Shown: one piece after another, positions 36,028 to 50,324 of the stretch
How positions within the stretch are numbered: the stretch's first letter is position 1
Layout: each line of letters starts with the position of its first letter
From: Lepisosteus oculatus
Lineage: Eukaryota > Chordata > Actinopteri > Semionotiformes > Lepisosteidae
Assembly (NCBI RefSeq): GCF_040954835.1
Contig: NC_090707.1
Span: 18,680,570-18,744,569 of the forward strand
DNA length: 64,000 nucleotides
Direction of reading: 5' to 3'
Program-made: the position numbers and the translations under genes
Notes under the pieces: generated by a model
Database searches by the model: none
Told to the model about the DNA's origin: nothing
What the model saw: the letters and a program-made list of their open reading frames with translations, nothing else

Positions 36028-39000
36028 GTAAGTACAGTTCATGCCATATAGTATGATTAAATATGAACCTTGAAAACAACATAAGCATAATACTTTTCCA
36101 TTATAATTTTATTCTTTCCTTAAATACTTAGAAACAATTTTAGAATAATCTAGGCAAGGGATTATTCATATCTCATTATTTTGTACATAGGACTTCAGAG
36201 CCAAATATATTTGTTTCAATTTTTAGCAGTATAACCTTTTGTAGATGCTTTATTCAACTTCAAAAATGATCTACTTCATTGCTGTGAATCAGCTGACATG
36301 TTGGTTTTGTAGAAAAATGAAAATCATGTCTGGGTTGAATTTCCAGAAAAATGCAATGTTTTTTGGGGAAAAGGTGTATGTTCAAAGAAGCTTGCTGTAA
36401 TTGAAGTAGAGGAAACACAGTTGGTAGGTACATAAACCATACAATACTTAATTTTTGATGATTGACTGAAGAATCATTAGTCAATGCTGAAGTAAATTTA
36501 CCATGTCAAACACAGTGAGCTTGTCAGATTTTCATGGAAGATTTTTAAATCTTGTTTTGCTCAACAACTGATGTATTTCTTCATACAATCGTCTACTATT
36601 TAATTTACAGAATTTCTTACGCTTATTTCTAGTGGTGCACTAACACACAAAGCAAGCTTATTCAACCACTATAAAAACAAAACACTATGAAGATCTGACT
36701 AATCCTTTGATCATTTCTGCACATTCTATCCATTAGGAATTCAGAACAATTGAACATAAGAAAAGTAAATTAGGAAGATATAGTGATAAAATTTCATGTT
36801 GATCACTACCACTGTTTTATTTCACCATAGTCAAAGATTGGTTGTACTCTATGCAGCACAAACAACAATCAAATTAAATGCTCCATTTCAGTCTTGAAAT
36901 GTTAGTTAATGCATTTGTTAATGCTGTTATCCCTGTTGTTAAAAATTAATGATCTATTAAAATGATAAACAACAGTATTACTTTATCATCAGCTAAAGGT
37001 TCCACAGATGCAGCCTGAACACTGTGTTACAGAACACGACAATACATTTTAATGTCAGAGTTACAAATACAGTCCATATGATAATTGAGGAATGAGCTAA
37101 CATGAAAAGCGAATGGATAATTAATTCCTTTTTGGATTTCTACAAATAAAGCTTGGTAATTTAGTTAAATGGGAATATTTACTAGTGTTCCATAAGATAA
37201 ACAATAGGATCAATGGGGGCAACAGATCAATTTGTATACAATAATTTTATTATCTCACACAGTTTTGTTGCAGCTGTAATGATTATGATCTGTGATTTGG
37301 AGTCTATAGGTAATCAACAAGCATACACTTACAGTATGTTTTACTTAAAAATAATCAAACGTTATGTACAGTACACCGATACTGATCTTCATGGACTACC
37401 TACCTGATGCTTAGTAAACCAGTGATCCAGTGTTAGTGTTGTGTCCTTTGTGTAACTGGGAGCACACTCAAACATTTTGGCTATATGAAGTGACTCTTAC
37501 TGTATATCTTGTATTCCACATTGGTGAGCATACATTTGTAAATTGGTTAGTCTGGATATTTTTTGTCAATTGTCTTAAATATTTTCTGACCTGAGGTTCA
37601 AGGGGAGAATCAACTCTACTGTGTAAAGACTGTTTGAAACATTTGAATAGTGATAAAAGGATCTTATTTATATAACAGAATATTTTTTTCCTTACATGTC
37701 AAAACTGTGTCCAAATGTTTGTCCGTAATTGCTACAGAGTTCATCTGGAGAACACAGTCACTAGGGCAAGGCAGTATAATCCTAAAACAAAAAAATATAT
37801 TGAGCTGGATTATATGTTCTTTTTACGTCAAGGCTATAATCTTTTGATGGATTTTGTTTCTGTTTATCTCCTTTACCAATTACATGAAATGCTTTTCATA
37901 TTGATTTTGCTTACTATTTTTTTTCTATTTCATATCAGATGTTGCTTTACAAGCGAAAGACTCTCTTATTCACTCCCAATTCAGGTGTTACTGTAAGTAC
38001 TGTAGTACTTTAATTACTGGAACATAACAATCACATGTAGTTTGCAGAACAAAGTTACGATTTATAGCAGTGATTTAATAACCAAAGCGAATGGTACAAA
38101 ATGGTCCACTCTGTGGTCTCAAATCCTGCCAAGCTGATGGAAACAAAAAGCTTCAGTGGACAAAAAATGCAACAGACAGCATACAGCAGTGGATTTCTGT
38201 ATGGTTTCATACCCTTTAAGTCTGTTGTTGCTCCATCTTGTATCCATATTATCCTGTTATTTTTATTCTGTGACCTCAGATCAGACAGACATCACTTTCT
38301 TCACTCCATCATCAATGTTACAAACCTATTTATTTATTAAAGAACACAAAATGTAAATTAAGTTTTGATTAAGTCAATTTTATTGAGTTCATGATAGCTT
38401 ATTGCTTCTATTAATGGAATTATTACATAAAACATAATAAAGGTCAACTGTTTATGAGATTGATCACTTATTATAATCCCTGTGTTAGGTCGTGTTTCAA
38501 AGAATAGTTGTTTTATTGTTGTTTTCAGGCTTAGGAAGACCCTGATTCTATCCCTTTTTTATTGTGGCTTTGAGGAATTTAATTGACCAGCAAGACAACT
38601 TCTTTATACATTTATTTTCATGATTCTATGACTCTTAAGACCTGCCTTTCCTCAAATTTCAGAAATTAATTGTACCACTGAGGTTACTTGATCCTCTTTT
38701 GTGCTGTCCAGGGAGAAGACAAAGTGACAAACATTTTTCAATCATTATGGGCTTAGTTTACATCCCACTGTCTAATAAACACTGAGTCTGCTTTAATATC
38801 TTTTCTGTGACTCACTATGTCTCTGAGGTAGAATGACTATAATGATACCAGAAGCTGTTCCTACCTTATGTCATGGGTGTTTAAATAGATCATGTTGTAG
38901 CTTTATAATGTTAGATATTGTAGCAAATATGTTTTTTAAAAAACGATTTAACTTCCTTTTTAAGTAAAAGTGATTTAGTTTTAGTACACCAATATACTGT

Positions 39001-42000
39001 AGCATATCTAACCTTGGTTATTTCATTTGTTTACCTCTCCTCTCATCTTTTTAGTATGCTTGTATTGTGTTAGTTTAAATACAGTGTAGGCTAAATTATG
39101 ACTGATAATCTCAATTTCATTCTTAGATATTTTCTTAAACATGATTTGTTGACACTGGGGAAAAATCATGATTGGTATTCCAGAGATTTTCTTCTTTGGT
39201 ATAGTTTATTTAGGTGCCTTAAAGTGACAGCTAGCTGTAGAAATCTCAAAGCAACAGATGTTAAACCATTCAATTAGTTGTCTCTTAGAAACAGATCTTG
39301 ATGGCATAAAGACCAATTTGTAGAAAAGCACAAATTTGGTAAGCACATTAGCCTTACTATAATTAATGCAAATATATTGTGTAAGACAATACATTCTTGC
39401 ACAAAATGTACTTCCAGATGCACTTCATAGTTCTTTTGTGTGTGAAAGTACAATTAAAGTACAATTAAAGTTATGAGTCACCAGTTAGAACTGGAGTCTC
39501 TTAAGTTATTTTCAGTTGCAACATATTTATACTGATAACGAACATCCACATAGAAGGCATTTTGACAGTAGAAGGAAGAATCCTTGAAGGTTTATACAGT
39601 ATATGTTCAGAAAAAGATTTTGTATCTCTCAGGAATGGAACAACGAAAGACTCTTTTTTATCTTCCTGCTGTATTTTAATGTTTTTACTGAATAAGGTAA
39701 TTAGTTGCATTTTATGTGTCTCAACTATTGAAGTTTAATTTGCTGCTCCTTGGTATTACGAATACAAAGTACACCATAAAAATAATTTAACAAAAGGAAC
39801 AGACGTTTGACTTCTTTGTTTGCTTCCTGCGTGCTGGAAAACAGTAATATAAAAATGTAAATATTGAATTTGTTGTGTCAGTTTGGGCACACAGAACTCT
39901 ACAGGCACAGGTGGAAAATATGGTATTAGACAGCATGCAGGGCAACACATGGCACAACACAACATGGGGCAAAGAGCATGCAATCTGACCTGGCAAAGCC
40001 TTTTTTTGCTTGGACAGTTTTCAGTATACAATATTAGTTTGGTTTGCAAAAACACTATGCATTAATCACGTTATAATATTGGAAAATAAAACTTATTTTA
40101 TACTTCTATAAAAGGCAAACATATTTGCTTAAATATTTCTGTCATCTGGGAAGAAAACTTAAAAGTGCAGCTGGGTTACAAAAAAACATTGAATTTCTAT
40201 TACTTTTGAGTGCCTGTTTGTTTTAGCTTTAAGAAACCTCGAATATTTGTTTCAGAACATGCAATACACATATTCTTGCAGAGGATTCAGCCAAGTAAAG
40301 TTCACAAAAGGTCACAAACTGTCACACTATGGTAATATTGTATTTGAGATTGAAATTTGTTTAGAATATTTGAGATATTGTCCTTTTTATTTTCTATAGT
40401 GAATGAATGCCAATCATTCTACTGGTTATATTAGATTATTCTAATGTTTTAAATCCTGTTTAAAATTGATGTGTTTTGTCAAATCATTAATTGCATGATG
40501 ATATGAAAATGGCACCCCATGTACACAGTGAGCACGATCAGTGCTGGGAGGAAGCATGTATCCATCTGGAAGCAATAAAGTTTTCTAGAAGACTGCACAG
40601 TTTTATTTAATCTTTGGACTTCTTACTGTGACTGAAATTAAGGGCTGTTCCGATCATGTCATTTTAAATCAGCCTCATATTTGCCAAAAAATGACAGTGG
40701 CAAGGTTGTAAACCACAGTTTGCTTCAAGCAATCATATCTCTTCATAAATTTCAAATACCAGCGCAGAAATGTGTGCATTCAGTTTTAAATTTAAATATT
40801 TAATAAATTCAATTTAAATATAGGTAATAAAGATTTCCTACTCAATACATTGAAAATAGTAGCTTGGGAAACTGTTAAAATAGATACAGTATGTATCATA
40901 TACAGCATGTTTGGCATGATAAATATACAGTACTATAAACCTGACCCAATTCTAAGCTGAACAATTAAACAGATTCAGAAATTTAAAATTTACAATTCAG
41001 AAATTTGTAAAATTATAATATGGGACCTGTATTATACATTTAATACAATAAAAATGTTTCAACTTGTTGTACACAGGATTAATTTGTAAGTTTTAATTGT
41101 CCTAACATTGGAGTAAACTGATTTAATCATAGATTGCGAATAAATGCACCATTATTATATATAGTACAAGTCTAATATCTACATTGATTAAAGAACAATC
41201 TGCAAGTACAAAAGAACAAAGCAAATCAACAGGAAGACAAAGCAGAATAGTATGTGTTCCTGTGTAGACATATTCACCAGGCATGTCCTATTGATCCTGA
41301 CTCTTATATCTCCCATTAAAAAATGACCTTGAACATAAGGACAATCTTATGCCACAGAGAACTAAATCAGAAGCAGCCCTGTTTAAAAGAGACATGAAAA
41401 TCACCAGCAAAATAACAAAGAGTCTTAAACTGCTGTTTATGTGAGAACTGGTGTCTAAAAACAACAGACATATACTGCATTTGATTCATCAGATTATTAG
41501 CCCTTTAATTTACATTTGCTCAGAAGTTTCTGGAGTATGTCACACTGTCTTGCAAACTGTAAATTAAGAAGCCTCTATTTCACATTATTTGCCACATTTT
41601 GTTATAATGTACGTTAATTGTCTGGTTGAAAGCTTAGGTTACGTACTTTTTACTTTATAAAGAATGAACATATGTGCATTATTTTTTAATCCCTCTTACT
41701 TTTATCATTCTTAATGTACTTTTATAGTTCTTTCTATAGCTACAGTAAGTGAAACTTTTATGTAATATTTTGATCACATCAATGGAAAAACAGTGCCAAT
41801 TAAATAAGTACAACAGTATAAGCAAGAATGGTACAAATAATATTCAAAATATTCGATGACCACAAGCTAGAGTCTGTATCTTGAGAATTATACTGTAGAT
41901 TATAAGAATGAGAATCTAAGGAGTTAAGCTCTGAGCAGTCTAAGCTGTACAGTGGAGGAGTTTGGATGGTGGATTTACTCTTATTTCCCAGCCACAGCAT

Positions 42001-42218
42001 CTCTTCAGAGCAGTGTTAGCAGTTTACCGAGAGGCCTGCATTACTACTAATCTGGCTGAACTTGATATAAATGTAATCAGTCCTGGATTTTATAAGGTGA
42101 TCTTATTTTCCATGCATCAGTTTTGTATTCCGTGACATATAAAGGATGCTTTGGAACACTAGAGGTCTGCATGGGCAGTATTATGTTAGGCTACCCTATC
42201 AATCCAATACTCACATGT

Positions 42219-42330
42219 GACACCCGAAGAAGGCTCCATGGCTGAAACATTTTTTCTCTTTTCAGCATGGAATAAACCTTTACTTGTTCCTTTGCAGTTT
42301 ACACATGTTGACTCAGCTACCCACCTGAAT
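42219..42330 (+). repeat. Interspersed repeat 3' segment, copy 2 (hammerhead-like core)
   Basis: Same family as 5321-5443, opposite orientation. It contains CCCGAAGAAGGCTCC, GCTGAAAC, CAGCATGGAATAAACC, TTTACTTGTTCCTTTGCAG and CAGCTACCCACCTGAAT. In this copy the hammerhead-like core is mutated (CUGA to CCGA). Confidence 0.65.
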
Positions 42331-42984
42331 TATTTTTAAGGTACTATTTGAAATACAGTATTTAAGGATGAAATAAGCTTTGCTAGCTATTCTGTGCATA
42401 TACTGTAATTTAGCATCAACATTTTAATATTAAAAAGTTATGTAGTAAAAATAGTTATTAAAAAACATTATGCAGAAGAATCTGGATCTATGCTGTACAG
42501 ACTGTTGAAGCCTACCAGGGCTATATTTACCTTACATTTAAATATTTAATGCTGTTAACACATTATAGGCAGTTAGATAATGAAACGGATACAAGAGTTA
42601 ACAAAATGAAGCCATATTATTATACAGTACCTATTTGAATAATCATTATGTATTCTCTTCTTTTGTTTATCATATGTAATTTCATCTAATATTTTACCTA
42701 CAGTACTTAAGTTCATACTCTTAAAAAAGATGTTGTGCTTTACATAATATTCTGTTATTAGCTGGGATACTCAGCACTAAGAATATGTAAATCAGTCACA
42801 AAAATACATGTCTGCAGCAATATGACTATGAATACTCTGATGAAACTATCTTGTATATATATTTACGTATTTGATTATTTAGACACCATATGAATAATCA
42901 CCTTTGTTACCTCTGCGCATGCCTACTAAGGGGGTGCCAATGTGCGTTTACGTCTATCAAGTAACATGAAACAGCAGATCAGTC

Positions 42985-43343
42985 ACACAGTGTCATTGTG
43001 CAGTTGAGGATTTTGCTGGGTTCAATTTGCTGGGTGCTGGGTTCAATTTCGGGCCTTGGGTGCTGTCTGCATGGAGTTTGTATGTTCTGCCTGTGTTTTC
43101 CCCGGGTGCTCTGGTTTACTCGAACAGTACAAAGACATACAGTATTTGTAGGTTAATTGGCTTCTGGGAAAACTGGCCCTGGTGTTAATGTGTGTGTGTG
43201 TGTTTATTTCTGTGTCTGTGTGTGTCCTGTGATGGACTGGCATCCCATCCAGGGTATATCCTGCCTTGTACCCATTGCCTGCTGGGAGAGGCTCCAGCTC
43301 TCCCATGTGTATTAGATAAAGCAGTTAGAAAATGGATGGATGA
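42985..43343 (+). repeat. tRNA-derived SINE-like repeat, copy C
   Basis: The head is partly duplicated: TGCTGGGTTCAATTT occurs twice near 43013 and 43034, spanning the box B equivalent. The body has GCATGGAGTTTGTATGTTC, TAGGTTAATTGGCTTCTGG, a (TG)n run at about 43187-43202, ATGGACTGGCATCCCATCC and CCTTGTACCCATTGCC. It ends in GAAAATGGATGGATGAA. It is the least diverged of the three longer copies. Confidence 0.85.
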
Positions 43344-44310
43344 ATTTACCTCCCCCCCCCAAACACAATACCCTTTCGGAGTGATGTTAGCTAGAACCAT
43401 CTTGGTGAATTTTCTGCATTACTTTTAATCTGGTTGAAAGCAACTTGTGCTTTTTGGCCTAAAAAGGTCTTCCTTTCTTAGAATATATAAAGACATAATG
43501 TACCATTTTGATGGCTAAAGGCACTGGAAGAGGGATTTTATGATTTGTTGAGCCAAGAGGTTGGTACTGAAGAAGGTAAAGGGGTTTGAAGAAAGTTTTT
43601 TCTTGTACATAAAAGATAATTGTTGAGAAATGAAATTCTGCCTTTAAACTTACATTTTGTTGACAATGGACTGCAACTTAAACACACAGAAAACCCACTG
43701 ACTTAGACATAAATAATAGCTCCCATAAAGAAAAAAATAACCCTTTTTCTCTCTACAGTATATCTGGTATGTCTTAATCACTCTGAATTCTCAGAACACT
43801 CCGTATAATACAGCATATTGATAAAAGTTATTATTAGCAATCATAATAAATCCTTTCTCAGCTCACTTCATCACAGTGATTGCAAACGTTTATTTAATTA
43901 GACTGTGCATTATAATTATTTATATTGATAGAGAGAAAAACGTTCATAGGTAATTGCTTACCTAAAAATAAAAGCTTAATGTGGATGACTTACTGTAGGT
44001 ATAATTTAAAGCAAAAATATTTTATTGAAATCAACATATCTAAGTATTCTCCTATGTGGATGAGCACTATAAATTTAGAAATGAGGGGTAGCTCCCATTA
44101 TAAACTAAAGTGATCTTTCTGAAATGTTAGGTAATGTTGTACTGTATATTCTTTATAGCATTTTTCTTGATAATTCTTGTTTGTACAGTATGTAAATGCA
44201 GATTAAATTAGGAATATTAAATACCAGTTGTACACAACAACCCCATTCAGAATAATTTTTGTAAAACTTTTGGAACACAAAAGTGTTTTGAAAATACTTT
44301 TCATGTAAAT

Positions 44311-44339
44311 ATTGAACTCATGTTGAGCATGAGTTCAAT
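44311..44339 (+). repeat. Perfect 12-bp inverted repeat
   Basis: ATTGAACTCATG (44311-44322), loop TTGAG, then CATGAGTTCAAT (44328-44339). The stem is fully complementary. No gene association beyond its location in CERKL intron 1. Confidence 0.85.
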
Positions 44340-44879
44340 TAAAGTGAAACATGTTAAATATATGATACTGTATGCAGTATGGTTTCCGCCTTCTAAATTC
44401 CACAGAATTAATGAAATATCAATTTAAATTCCGTCTAAACATATTTACTGCAGTTATATTTTGACATAACCTGTATTAAATTAAAGAAGGAAATTTAAAG
44501 ACGGAACCATGTTTCCTGTTGGCTTTTCTTTCTGCCAACCGTAAACATTTTTGCCAGTGTTTGTTTTTCAATAGGACGTTAATTCAATTCTAAAGATATA
44601 AATAACAGGTCTGTAGTTCAATATTAAAGAGTATTCAGATTTATTGCTGTCTGCATCCTACTGGTTTTGCACAGTGTGTGGCATATTCAAACAGAATTGT
44701 ATTATTCTTAATTGGGGAATTAGCTAATAAGTAGTTGCAAGTGCCAAGACAGAATATCATCAATTCTATGAAATATAGACAGACCTAACTTACATATGCA
44801 TTTAAAAATGGCTGTCAGAGGTTCCTATATCAGGAAAGCTTATTTTAAAGGCCGTATTTAAAAAAAGTGGACATGTGCA

Positions 44880-45360
44880 GAAACTGTGAACACAATTAGC
44901 ATCAAGCAGATAAATCCAACTCTAATCCTGTTTACGGTTTACGTCAGGCAGATGTGCCAAGATTGATTTAGACAAGGCCTCGGCTTACTGTAATGTTTAA
45001 GAAAAAAAAGTGCTCTGGACTATTCCTCTTTCTGTTTAAGCACTACAAAATGACGATGTTTCCTTGTAAATTCAAGTATTGAATGTAGGGCAGTTTGTCC
45101 TTTCTCCTGCTGACAGAATGCTCTGTCAGGAGAGATTATCTTTATTTAATTTAATCTTTTTGTAGATGGCACAATAGGAAGAGGCTGTGAAGTTAAATAA
45201 ATAGCATGATATCCAAGAGATGTCTACCTAAATCCCGCGCATGAACAGATGGTGCCCAGTATCTTACTAAGTAATGTGAGAGGGCAGTTAATGTTCTGAA
45301 ACACGCAGTTACGGACAACATCCTCCTAATGAAGCAAGAGTTCTAAATGGGAAGATACAG
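44880..45360 (+). promoter_or_regulatory. Candidate intronic regulatory element
   Basis: A GC-richer patch in intron 1. It has an OTX/CRX-type TAATCC core at 44923-44928, GGCAGATGTG with an E-box-like CAGATG, and a short imperfect hairpin (TCTCCTG..GACAGA with TCTGTCAGGAGA, 45103-45134). CRX-type sites suit a photoreceptor gene, but this is a motif-based guess. Confidence 0.28.
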
Positions 45361-46103
45361 ACATATTTAGAGATATGATTGTACATCGACTTAATGTTTA
45401 TTGCAGTTTTGAAACATTTCTAAATGTGGCTTAATTGGCAGACTTTATCAAATAATTAGAATGTTCAGTTGGAGGTGACAGGGAATACAGAAGCATAAGC
45501 ACATTCACAGTATCACTGCAGCAATATAATACAATTTAAAATGGAAGTTTTTAACATAACAAACGGCACAATAAAATTGAATATTTTTAAAAATAAAAAG
45601 CACAAACTGACAGATGTAGAACTGAGTAATAAGAAATGCATTTGAATATTAAAGAGAATGTTTTTGTGAATAAATACAGAAAGAGTTTCTGGCATTTTTA
45701 TGTTTTCCTTTTTTTAAACAAAAAGTGCTCCCCTTGTGTTTTCTCATAGTTAAATGCCTATTTTAGAAGTTACTTCAGAGGACACCTTGAGGCATCATAG
45801 ATAAAAAGTTAAATTCTAAATGTTAAATTCCAGAACTCACAAGATAGAATGCTAAACATATTAGTAGATAGACAATAACTTAATTTATCAGACTCTCCAG
45901 ATAATATTGCAGAGCAACTGGATGTATCGGTTAAAAAACATGTTTGCAGACCTTTCTAGGGGCATCTAGGTTAAAAAACAAATGGAGGGCACATTTAAAA
46001 ATGGTATGATTATTCAGATACCTGATTTTTTTTATATGTACTATATAAATGTGTATGCGTAGAAAATTGGTAATTGTCCTGCCATGTTCTTTGTACATTT
46101 CAG

Positions 46104-46346
46104 CAGGAGACATCAAAGCAAGTGAAACAAATCAAGACGAATATGTGGAGCTGAAGGACATTTTTGCTGTCAAGTTAAAACGGCGCCGTTCTGTGGGCCA
46201 GCAGACAGGCGGGACTCTTTTAGGAATAACGCTCTTCCAATGTGTCAGAAAAGGAAAAAAACTGAAGGACCATGCCATCCATCTCAGCAACCTCAGTGTG
46301 GACCACTGTGAAGTCTGGTTCAAACATCTGAAGGACTTATTAAATG
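46104..46346 (+). CDS. cerkl: Ceramide kinase-like protein, exon 2
   Basis: 243 nt, entering with two bases and leaving one. It encodes residues 117-197 of the joined protein. YVELKDIFAVKLKRRRSV and GTLLGITLF align closely with human CERKL (ELKDIFSVKLKRRCSV, GTLLGITLF). The KLKRR stretch (about 140-144) is the described nuclear localisation signal, within which human Arg106 lies. HCEVWFKHLKDLL matches the end of the PH-like region. The donor is AATG followed by GTATGT. The acceptor is the tandem CAGCAG, so splicing at 46104 or 46107 would include or drop one alanine. Confidence 0.95.
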
Positions 46347-49300
46347 GTATGTATTTGCCATATACCATTGCTTGGAGTTACTGTATGAAAGCAGTTAATT
46401 TCTCTAAAATGAAGATTTGCACTTGTATTATAAAGCAAGTGAAGGATTGATTTTACATTTATTTAATAACTGTTGATCTGCTGTAAATTTTTTGGAAACA
46501 TAAAGAGAGGATTCCTAATTTGACAATCTTGCACAAAGGAAGAAACGATGTTTAAAAGCTTGTGGAAATCATTTCCAACACTCAAGCTCTTCTCAATTTA
46601 ATTCCTGCATTTCATTTTCTTGTGTGTAGCATTTCTTTGTGCAGACCTACCTACAGTACAAGAGATAAGGTTGTCATTGTAAACAGTTTCCTGCCACTTT
46701 GACTATATTTACAGATCAAACTGAACTTCATATCTGTATTGTGTAACCTAACACACTGTATTTGTTTTAAGAAGAGAGTGCTCTATGAGGTATTTTGACT
46801 TAGCTGTATTGTAGAGTAGTATATGACATGTAAGGCTGATTGCAGACACATTTAATTAATTTTCATACAATGTAAAAAGTATGCTGAAGAAAACCTTGTC
46901 AGTGAGTATCAGATTATTTTCAACTTTATGATAAGGCTTTTGCTTGCTCATAAGCAAAAGTTTTTGAAACCAAATTAATTCATGAAAGAGGAAACTAAAA
47001 TCTTAAGAGCCTGTGACAGATTCCTTTACTCCAGCCGTCTCTTTTTCTTATACTTAAAATTCTGGCGCTGTGGCAAAAAGAAATCTGGGACTCCTATAAA
47101 TATATCTTGATAAAGTATATAGTTTGTTTTAAATTGCTGTTGCCATTTTTTAAAGGATTCTGTTGTGAAGTAGTTAGTAGTAGTTAGCTACTTAGTGATC
47201 CTGGAGCCTAATGGAAGAAACAGCCATTTCTGTCGTTAGCAAAGTAGAGTATTTAGTAGTAGAAGCATTTCCCGAAATTCTTAGATTTAATCATTTTCAT
47301 AATAGGACTTCATTTCTGTTTTTAGAATAATGTCTTTACACTTTCAGTACATTGTGTTATTAGTAGATTTGGTACTAAAATACAAACTGTCATGAGACAC
47401 TACTGTATTACAATTTGCAAATACTTTAGCTTCATTTCAATCTACTGTAGGTAGGTATTAAGACATCCCTGTTCCACCTTTAGACTCACTGTATCTCCAT
47501 GGCAATCTATATATATATAGTTATAAAGTACTCATGTAATGATAATAATTTAGAGAAATAGTAAGATTAAACCCAATTCTCTCATAAAACCTTGAAGACT
47601 TACATAAATTAATGTAGTTTAGAAATGAATGGTTTTGAAATCCTTTGGGTCTGATGAGGCAGACGAAGTCTGGAGATAATACAACTGTGGCATTATTACT
47701 GGACTGCTTAATCCTTTGAATTAGAGTTTCAGAGTTACAACGGCTAATGCTGCATGATGTAACCTTCCAGCTCTTACTCAGACGAATTGCTTTTTACTTA
47801 CTAGGTGGAAATAAAAAGTGATCAGTTTGCTTCACTCATCTCTTGTTAATCCCATCTATAATTAGTTGGTTCATTCTGTTTCACTTTCCATCCTTTCTTC
47901 CTATTAGTAAACAAAGACTGACAAAACTTTATTTTTAGGTGGAAATCCTCCTTGCCTTCTATGGATTAAAGGAATATTGCTATTTGTTGTTTGAAAATTG
48001 CAGAAGAAAGGTGTATTTTACTTTGTTGTGAACAGAGAATTCATTACCATAATTATCATAACATGCCTTGAGGGAAGCTATAGGACATGGCACAGTCTTA
48101 TTTTGTAATCTGCGAAACCAGCACCAAGGAATAACAGACTTTGTATGGTAGTAATAAAAAAAGGGTAATAAGATGCATACCTAACCACTGCAAATGACCA
48201 ATCCTGTACTAGATGATGGTTTGAAATGCCATTTAACTTATCACTTCTGCAGCTGCTAAAAATAAATTGCTGAAAAGGTCTCAGAAATAAAGCATTGGAG
48301 TTTGAGGTTAGATCAACAATGACAGCAAATTAGTCTGTAGTGGGTGGCACTAGGCAATTTCCCTTTCAGTAACCTTTCCTGTAATTATTTGGCCGTTTTC
48401 TTGAAACTGCAAAAAAAAATCAGGCACTGATTAACAAAGACATACTGGTATCTTGCAGTACATTAGGTTCCCACATTAGCAGATCTGGAAAACACATCGG
48501 CTGTGCCACATGTTGGTGTGCATGACTGATCGCCGAAATTATACCTTGATAGCCTCTCACAATAGTAAATAAAAGATTGCTTTATTTCTATAGCAGGATT
48601 ATCTTTGTTGTTTTATAGACTATTAAGTCACTGCTGCTGATTCATGCTCCCTAAGGGGAAACTCTGAGCATTGGATTATAGAAGCTAAATCACTCCTCAC
48701 CTGTTACGGCAGTTGTATTTCCATTGCTTAACTCTGCCGAGTACATCACAGTTCTACAACACAGACTGTTCCCAAGGAACCCTAAATAATTTGACACAAT
48801 AGAGGGTGTGTCTATCTGACACCCAGGACAAAAGGTGAGCCTTAAAAACCTTCCTTTTAAGATGAATTCTGAATGCAGGAAACAAAATTATACTGCTTTT
48901 AAATGCACTGACAAGCCATGTGATGTGCTATGACACATGAGATGCAGAGGTCCAGCTGAGGTACACAACACTGAGATTAAACCTGCTCACTGGCAAAACT
49001 GGAGCTGTACTATGAGGGAAAAAAAAGTTTACAGAACCTTTTCCACAATAGTGACACCTGTGCAAATCAGGACGTCTTCTGATATCCTCCAATGACAGTA
49101 TGTAGATTGCCTAAGAGTTTTCTAAACCCCTTTCAAAGATTATGAATGCAGTTTCTGTGGGGCAGGTCAATCAAGCTACTTCATATCCCTCATGATAGCC
49201 ATTGACTTATTTCCTGAGAAAAAAAGTCTTCATTGGTATTCTTGCCAGTGCTTATATTTATACTTTAGGATCAAGTTGATCCTTTTTGCGATTATATCAG

Positions 49301-50324
49301 ACACAATAACAAGAAAAAACACACAATGTGTCAGTTCATCCATAGGGGAACAGTTGTTGCTGTATGTACATCCATGGCAGAATATTATTATGCAATTGAA
49401 TTCATATTCACTAAGAAATAAGAGAATGTAAAACAGAATTTAGTATTTTTATTACATTTGTAGTTTTTTCTTTTCTTTTAAAGTATGATCAATTATAGTT
49501 GTACATCATGTTTTATTCTTCTTAGAACAGATTTACAAATAAATTACAAATGTAAGCAATGTCAACATTAGTCATACTATAAAATACATGGAAAAGAAAA
49601 TGCAAACCAATACTGACTGATCACTTCACTGCTGAATTTAAAGGTTCATAATTATCTCTACATTGACAAGCTATCTGCCTTTGAGCCCCACTAGCTTGTT
49701 TACTGTACTGTATATCTACTGTTTATCTCTTGTGCAATAATGTAGCTACGAAAATAGCTCTTAAATTTTTTCATTACTTTGGTTACCAGTTACACTCAGG
49801 TTATATGTACCATCAGTAGCCGTGGATACTGTAACCAACATACTGTAAAATACTAAGATAAAAAAGCCATATAGTCGATTTGTTCATATCCATAGTTTAC
49901 GTGATTTTATGTAAATATGAATCTCAGAAATGCTATGAAATGTTATTTTTATATATATCATAAATTTACTTCTTTCAGAAGTATTTTATACCCTTGCACA
50001 GTTTGCACATTTTATTGTTTTAAAAGTTGCAGTCATGATTCTTTGAAGCAGCAATTCGTATTTTTTTATACATACTGTATCATACACCACACATTCAAAG
50101 CAAAAAAAAACCCAAGGTAAATAGATAATTAATATGATCAGAAAATACAGAAGTCACAATTGCATTCAAACCCTTTCCTGTTTAGGCCAACCTAAACTAA
50201 TTTAGATGCATAAAATTAGTTGAGTGGACAATACTAGTGTACAATATTAGTGGTTCACTTGATTTCACAATAATTATACCTATAGTATCGCTGTAGTCAA
50301 CCTTTGTCATGTAGTGAATTTCAA

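Larger units (their letters stand above)
32597..46103 (+). other. CERKL intron 1
   Basis: A 13.5-kb intron with no independent gene recognised. It contains a candidate alternative exon (35984-36027), an interspersed repeat (42219-42330), a tRNA-derived SINE (42985-43343), a perfect 12-bp hairpin (44311-44339) and a GC-richer patch (44880-45360). The open frames at 35743-36051, 37715-37996 and elsewhere lack homology. Confidence 0.85.

Noticed and set aside
35743..36051. 102-codon + strand frame in CERKL intron 1
   Set aside because: Not similar to any family. Only its last 44 nt have exon-like borders, and these are reported separately.
43043..43428. Several open frames near 43.0-43.4 kb
   Set aside because: They lie within or run out of a tRNA-derived SINE copy and its (TG)n tract.
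47645..47675. CTGATGAGGCAGACGAAG, resembling a hammerhead core
   Set aside because: The conserved GAAA is not present (GAAG) and no supporting stems or repeat family were seen.
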